The notes under the pieces: generated by a model
The model's input: only the letters and a program-made list of their open reading frames with translations
Told to the model about the DNA's origin: nothing
The model's database searches: none
Position numbers and translations under genes: made by a program
Shown: positions 60,101-64,000 of the stretch, piece by piece
Numbering within the stretch: the stretch's first letter is position 1
Layout: each line of letters begins with the position of its first letter
Assembly: GCF_963576615.1 (NCBI RefSeq)
Contig: NC_088708.1
Coordinates: forward strand, 62,171,172-62,235,171
DNA: 64,000 nt
Direction of reading: 5' to 3'
Source: Watersipora subatra
Taxonomy: Eukaryota > Bryozoa > Gymnolaemata > Cheilostomatida > Watersiporidae

Positions 60101-61456
60101 ATTGCAGAAACAGTGACCTCTCAAGTCTTTGCACTGTAGACTTCAAATTGAATCCGTCCAACCACAACCATTTCTATGTGGGAACGGACTCTGGAAGTAT
60201 TATTCATGGGACTAGGTTTGGTACCAAAAAGGTTTCTCCCAGGTGCTACATCAGCGATGATTTGACTCCCTGTAAAGTTAATAGCATTGACCTACATCCA
60301 TTTGGACATCCGTTAATGTTGGTGGGTGATCTTTTTATAAAACCTTCTTTTCTGAAACTATTTGTTATACGATAGCAGCCATTTTAATGGCATAAATCTC
60401 TTCTAAAGTGATGTAAACTGATGACAGGGCAGCGTGAAAGAAATCAATCTTTTAGTCTGGTTGTTCATCTATGTTTGTCATTTTTGTGGGTGGCAAAAAT
60501 GGCACCCACAAATACTGCTGCGACCTACAGCCGTAAATGCCATCCACAAATATTGCTATTACCTACAGCTATAAATGCCACCCACAAATACTGCTGCGAC
60601 CTACAGCCATAAATGCCACCCACAAATATTGCTACGACCTACAGCTATAAATGCCACCCACAAATACTGCTGCGACCTACAGCCATAAATGCCACCCACA
60701 AATATTGCTACGACCTACAGCCATAAATACTGTGTTCTCTCATCTACTCAGCTTTTCCACGCCTCCCCGTTCTTTACTTCTAGCATAGAATATAGCAAAG
60801 CAAGAAGGGAAGTTTCGTTCTTGTTGTCGCTGAGTGGATGTGGTTTTTTTACAGGCAGGATGTGACGATGGCTCCCTCAAGCTTTACCATCTAGCCTCAG
60901 GTAAGTTTTACTGTCAGGTGTCCTAGTCTGTTGTCCTTAAGCCTCTTGGTCTAACAGCTAATAAGTACCAGAATTTATGTTATTATCTATCCAAATGACT
61001 TGAAATTTTAGTCTTTAGTTTTTCTTTAGCGGTAGTTTGCATGCATGTTGATATTACTCTGAAGGCTCATCGCGCTCTGCAGTGGGCTAACCATTTATAT
61101 ATCCCAGCGTTTCACATGGTGATCTATTTGTAACTGTTGTGCCACACTATTAGTTTTACTTTGCTTGTTATTTACTGTTGCCTTAGTTTGTGATCAACAT
61201 CTTGTGGCATCAGCTTTCAGTTTTTTAAGCAAAATGTAACTTTAACACAAGCAAAGTTGTTGGTGTTTTTAGAATCCCCCATAATTGTGTGGGAGAATTC
61301 TACTGGAGGGGCAGCTATACGACGGGTTCTATGGTCAAGGAACTGTAGCTATATTCTGTTTGTGTTGGATAGTAAATCTACCATACATATGTGGGATTTG
61401 CTACGTAATGATGCCGAGCCTATGACCTCTGACTCAATGTCACGGAATAATCTAGA
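48126..61456 (+). CDS. DYNC2I1: Cytoplasmic dynein 2 intermediate chain 1 (WDR60), 19 exons, 3' end missing
   Basis: Intermediate chain of dynein-2, the motor for retrograde intraflagellar transport in cilia. Coding exons: 48126-48140, 50030-50080, 50314-50386, 50545-51923, 52148-52185, 53567-53633, 53870-53941, 55026-55115, 55451-55555, 56939-57082, 57219-57413, 57588-57779, 58056-58129, 58889-59160, 59462-59526, 59826-59944, 60108-60321, 60855-60900, 61273-61456. All introns are GT-AG and all phases agree, giving 1131 residues plus two bases. Order: start MPTEKRSKEQTWKEDELKQS (compare the TWKxDDLRKHL motif of the human protein), charged region (47-506), acidic EDDYGGYDDDFEDYDEDFED (about 529-549), LNAENEKL, LFDLPPVKEYDLYMSSFG, LC8 motif, WD40 propeller (about 744 onward). 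The human protein has 1066 residues. The last conserved block (about 65 residues) is not in the window. Confidence 0.93.
50030..50080 (+). CDS. DYNC2I1: DYNC2I1 exon 2, conserved N-terminal motif
   Basis: The exon encodes RSKEQTWKEDELKQSIR, which matches the conserved N-terminus of the family. It anchors the assignment of the very small first exon (48126-48140), which encodes only MPTEK. It follows a TTTTAG acceptor and precedes a GTTGGT donor. Confidence 0.8.
50545..51923 (+). CDS. DYNC2I1: DYNC2I1 exon 4: Arg/Asp/Glu/His-rich disordered region
   Basis: About 460 codons in one exon, made almost entirely of R, D, E, K, H, G and S. The human protein has a similar but shorter charged N-terminal half, which is disordered and leads to the light-chain-binding part. 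At about 51115-51250 a 14-residue unit (GHRGEDRDREHKDR) is repeated three to four times at 42-bp spacing, so the exon grows by tandem duplication. The strongly biased codons also keep other frames open on both strands (see rejected items). The acceptor GTTGTAG and the donor CAG-GTACAA keep the phase. Confidence 0.9.
52352..53054. mobile_element. Fold-back transposon with about 238-bp inverted arms, in DYNC2I1 intron 5
   Basis: The left arm 52352-52589 and the right arm 52817-53054 are inverted copies. They share GACAAACTGTTGTTTTTGCG, TGCATCAGCTGCACTGAAAG and CTATGCGGCT blocks, with scattered mismatches. The centre is about 227 bp. It lies between coding exons 5 and 6. No transposase and no clear target duplication were identified, so the superfamily is open. 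Confidence 0.8.
56276..56297 (+). repeat. G22 homopolymer in DYNC2I1 intron 9
   Basis: A run of 22 G on the coding strand. Such runs can form G-quadruplexes in the transcript and are unstable in replication and sequencing, so the exact length is uncertain. Confidence 0.9.
56694..56790 (-). repeat. Minisatellite in DYNC2I1 intron 9 (inverse of intron 17 array)
   Basis: GTGGGTGGCATTTATGGCTG, then TAAGTCGCAGCAGTATTT, is followed by a second diverged unit. It is the reverse complement of the 38-bp unit at 60498-60730. Confidence 0.75.
56939..57413 (+). CDS. DYNC2I1: DYNC2I1 exons 10-11: conserved linker with LC8-binding motif
   Basis: Exon 10 (56939-57082) encodes VASKARKRCTELLNIIELDT ... LFDLPPVKEYDLYMSSFGRT, the best conserved part before the propeller. 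Exon 11 (57219-57413) encodes ACVQTNEDNLERDTQTEDID ... KWTQCP ... TAFLQRTCQ. The RDTQT at about residues 690-694 (codons 57252-57266) fits the (K/R)xTQT motif bound by LC8 dynein light chains. The human protein has RDIQT at the same place. LC8, roadblock and Tctex-type chains are known partners of this chain in dynein-2. Confidence 0.9.
57588..61456 (+). CDS. DYNC2I1: DYNC2I1 exons 12-19: WD40 beta-propeller
   Basis: WD-type blade endings are visible in order: IGVWNTNDP (exon 13), GSLVAWDLREPP (exon 14), GVVNLW (exon 15, continuing VVAEIHET in exon 16), GSIIHGTR (exon 17), GSLKLYHLAS (exon 18) and STIHMWDLLRND (exon 19). In family members this propeller binds the dynein-2 heavy chain tail. 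The exon 12 acceptor is CAAG rather than CAG. Exon 19 ends in phase 2 with a GTGAGT donor, so at least one further exon is required; the final blade strand and C-terminal helix are not seen. Confidence 0.9.
58190..58320. repeat. TATA-rich repeat with inverted TTATAAATCAAT copies, intron 13
   Basis: TATATAATTTATATAGATAATTATATC-like sequence is followed by ATTGATTTATAACTGA and TCAGTTATAAATCAAT, an exact inverted pair around CGTAGCATG. Confidence 0.7.
60498..60730 (+). repeat. 38-bp minisatellite, dimeric, in DYNC2I1 intron 17
   Basis: The unit CACCCACAAATACTGCTGCG, then ACCTACAGCCATAAATGC, is repeated about six times. Two variants (ACTGCTGCG...CAGCC and ATTGCTACG...CAGCT) tend to alternate, giving a 76-bp dimer. 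The opposite orientation occurs in intron 9 (56694-56790). Confidence 0.9.
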
Positions 61457-63586
61457 GTGAGTACACTTAGCCGATGTGACTTTTGTACCAATATCATTGC
61501 CTAAAAGGTATTTATAAAAGGGATTAGTTAGGGATTAAAAGGGATACATCCTTATCACTTTCCAACATTTTTCATTAAAATTACTAGTAGTAAGTCCATT
61601 TACTATGTTGAATTGTATATCCCTTTGGTTTATAAAGTAAAGCAGTGTAATATTTTGGTAAACGTTGATTACCTTGAGTCTCCATCAAACATGCATATTT
61701 GTAGTTATGTATCTACCAACCTGAGCAATCTATTTACTGCATATAAATCTCAGCGTTTTTCTGTCTGTTGTCTGTCTAATTATAACGAAAAATAACGATA
61801 TAGTAAGGAAAAACCTGTGGCATTCAAATCGCAAGGTAGCAAACAAGCGTGCATAACCACTAGGCTAAGCCATTCGTAGCTTCTTCAACTCTTCAACTAT
61901 CCTTATCCCGATTGCACGCGTTAAACGTGTACCTTTTATTCTTAATTAATATTACCTTTTGTGTTTGTTTTGCTTTGAAAAAAAATTTTAATAGCATTTT
62001 TGACTATTACTCATTACCTATTTTTTAATTTGTAATTTTTAAATGTGCCATTTCAATTTCAAATGTGCTCTTACACAAATACACTTCTATTTCCAATTTT
62101 TCCTCAGGTTCAATCGCTAAATCTGTAAAGGCTAAATATTTTTTATGTGGAAAATTGTTTTATCTCGAGTAGGAATTGCTTCTACATTCTCTTTGATCGG
62201 TCAGAGAAAGTATCAGACAAAGTCAGTTCGATAACTCATTTTTACGTTTTTACCAGTATCGAGAGGTACCAGTATCTTCGTAACAGTAACCTTTTTTATA
62301 CACACTTCTATGCACTAATCGTTATTATTATTAATTCAACAAATTCACGATTTTCATTTTGTTTTCTGAGTTTGCCTTAATTGTGTCATTTACAAATTAT
62401 TTTTCATTGTCATCATTGTAGCAAAACAGACTATCTAGCCATTACTAATTATTTCACATTTAAAACACCTTTGCAGTTGTTTTATTTTTTTTCTCAATTT
62501 ATTCGAATTGTCCAAAATACTTTTCTCATGATATGAAACTTGAAAGATGGAATGACAAATGTTGTATATGTTAATTCAAAACAAATTTTTTGTTCGAATA
62601 ATTTTTTATTACCCAGCAGCGCCAGGCCATCAACTAGTATTCATAAAAAGTGAATGACTGCAAATTCACAATTACATAGCCTTGATCTACCACTATATCT
62701 GATCTATAATACTTGGAGGTATACTGCCTGTAGATCATCCAATGACATTTCCCAAGGAATCTTATTAATATATAATTACAAAAGATCTCTCTGTGCCGCA
62801 CTTTATGTTCAACGTTACGTCTATGATTGTTAGCTGTTCGGTAATAGGTTTACCTTGCCCGTTGTTATTAGCTCAATTATTTTAAAGGCTAGCATAGGCA
62901 TTCACACTTTTAGCAAACGTAAAGTTTAATTACTCGCAAGACGGCAGCAATACCTTGTTTTCTACTTGTGTCAGAGAGGACCGTTTCCAAGAAGAACTTT
63001 TCTAACAGTTTGTTTAGAAAGTATGAAAAATATGGATGGTTAAATTGCATAGAAGTACATATCTCCTTGAATAATCGATGGTTATCAATCACAGACGTCT
63101 GTGATGGAGAACATACATGGTATGGCAGCATTCAACAGTAATGTCAAGGCAACAGGAGATGGAATTGAAAAAGCAGCATTAAGTTAGTAGCCTGAAGCAC
63201 AAGATTTGTTTATTGGCTTTGGATAAGGACTAAGATATTGCCGAATATAGCGGAACATTCTTTTGTGATGACTGTGCATTTTCTCCATTAATTATGCTGT
63301 CTTAAAAACACTCTGAAAATATACCCTTAAGCTTTTATATTACCTAATGTTCAGTATTCTACAAGTAAATTTGCCTAGGCTATATGGTGTTAGTTAGACT
63401 TGTTGTTCTCGCCATCCGCAAAGAATGCATAAAGGTGTCACCACACACAACAGTAAATGCTCTAAGGTCTACCAATATTAAGGAATATATTAAGGGGATC
63501 GGACTCGAGCCATCAAGTTAAACTAGTTTAAGATGAATAAGTGCGTGCTAGCCCGTATAGCTGATCAAACTGAAAATCTCTAGCTG
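61457..63586. other. DYNC2I1 intron 19 or intergenic; no exon recognised
   Basis: I searched for the expected C-terminal coding block and did not find it. A possible exon after TTGTAG at 62421 stays open for about 40 codons but has no family similarity. The sequence is AT-rich. Confidence 0.4.
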
Positions 63587-63587
63587 A

Positions 63588-63827
63588 GGAGCTGAGGATG
63601 GCGTGTTAGAAAAACTTACTAGCAGAAGGCTATCCATTCAGAAGATTAGCAAGGCCCAAAAGTCACAAGATATCCCAAGGATATCTGAGGAGCTTCGAAT
63701 CATGGCAAACAAGGCAAGACCAAACCACCGTGTCCGAGGGTTAGGCCACAATGTATTGGTGAAAGAATGTAGAAGCGCAGAGGCATTTGTTATGGCTGCC
63801 AGATATAAGAAGACATTTAAAATTTAA
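63588..63827 (+). CDS. Unidentified coding-looking terminal exon
   Basis: The frame ending at TAA 63825-63827 reads LEKLTSRRLSIQKISKAQKS, then QDIPRISEELRIMANKARPN, then HRVRGLGHNVLVKECRSAEA, ending YKKTFKI. It is basic, predicted helical and of natural composition. An acceptor-like TGTTAG ends at 63609; joined to DYNC2I1 exon 19 (phase 2) it would be in frame (GA plus A gives Glu). The peptide does not resemble the known DYNC2I1 C-terminus. It may be an alternative last exon, the end of a different plus-strand gene, or a transposon fragment. No AATAAA follows closely. Confidence 0.4.
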   Translation, partial: GAEDGVLEKLTSRRLSIQKISKAQKSQDIPRISEELRIMANKARPNHRVRGLGHNVLVKECRSAEAFVMAARYKKTFKI

Positions 63828-64000
63828 CATGTTTTGTATAAACATCTGACAAAGGGCATACGTACTACTTTCTGCACTTAGTTAGATATTAGAATATTTT
63901 GAAGGAAATTACTACCCTTTCAGTTCAACAGCTACAACAGTTTCAACATTTAAAACCATTACATCTGCATAAAGCCTTGAATAATCTATGGTAGCAGGTA

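Noticed and set aside
62421-62540. Possible last DYNC2I1 exon after TTGTAG
   Set aside because: In phase and open for about 40 codons, but AT-rich Phe/Tyr/Thr sequence without similarity to the conserved C-terminus.

Overview
The window looks like AT-rich nuclear DNA from an invertebrate animal. The one clear host gene has about 20 short exons with GT-AG introns. Most of the rest is decayed or non-autonomous transposons (hAT, pogo/Tigger-like, piggyBac-like, P-element-like, non-LTR retrotransposons), TA microsatellites and satellite arrays. A lophotrochozoan such as a mollusc, annelid or bryozoan would fit, but that is inference. No tRNA, rRNA or CRISPR array was recognised.

Layout. 1-7.2 kb is a transposon graveyard. 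It holds a 3' tail of a restriction-like-endonuclease (RLE) non-LTR retrotransposon, a broken pogo/Tigger transposase, and two cases of a hAT element nested in a pogo-like element, each with identifiable target-site duplications (TSDs). 7.3-8.1 kb is decayed tandem repeat. 10.7-11.8 kb (minus) carries spliced exons of a P-element-like transposase. 15.4-16.8 and 19.0-20.1 kb are full-length pogo-like elements with TA duplications. 21.5-31.9 kb holds a diverged direct segmental duplication containing a Tudor-like exon, interrupted by piggyBac-like, pogo-like and unclassified terminal-inverted-repeat elements. 32.2-33.2 kb is a higher-order satellite: a 29-bp monomer with a 7-mer unit of 203 bp. 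34.0-34.4 kb is a fairly intact RLE retrotransposon tail that starts in a perfect 36-bp palindrome. 38.4-41.2 kb has two more hAT elements, one with a recognisable transposase C-terminus. 46.05-46.56 kb is a CR1/Jockey-like reverse transcriptase tail.

48.1-61.5 kb (plus) is the host gene DYNC2I1 (WDR60), the dynein-2 intermediate chain for retrograde intraflagellar transport. I could place 19 coding exons in consistent phase, giving about 1131 residues. These include a very long Arg/Asp/Glu/His-rich exon, a canonical LC8-binding TQT motif and most of the WD40 propeller. The conserved C-terminus (roughly the last 65 residues of the human protein) was not found and probably lies beyond the window. 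Introns of this gene hold a fold-back transposon, a 22-G run and two minisatellites in opposite orientation. A coding-looking terminal exon of unknown identity lies at 63.6-63.8 kb.

I found no convincing new multi-gene system. The most unusual items are the higher-order satellite, the duplicated Tudor-like locus, the inverted intronic minisatellites and the unidentified terminal exon.
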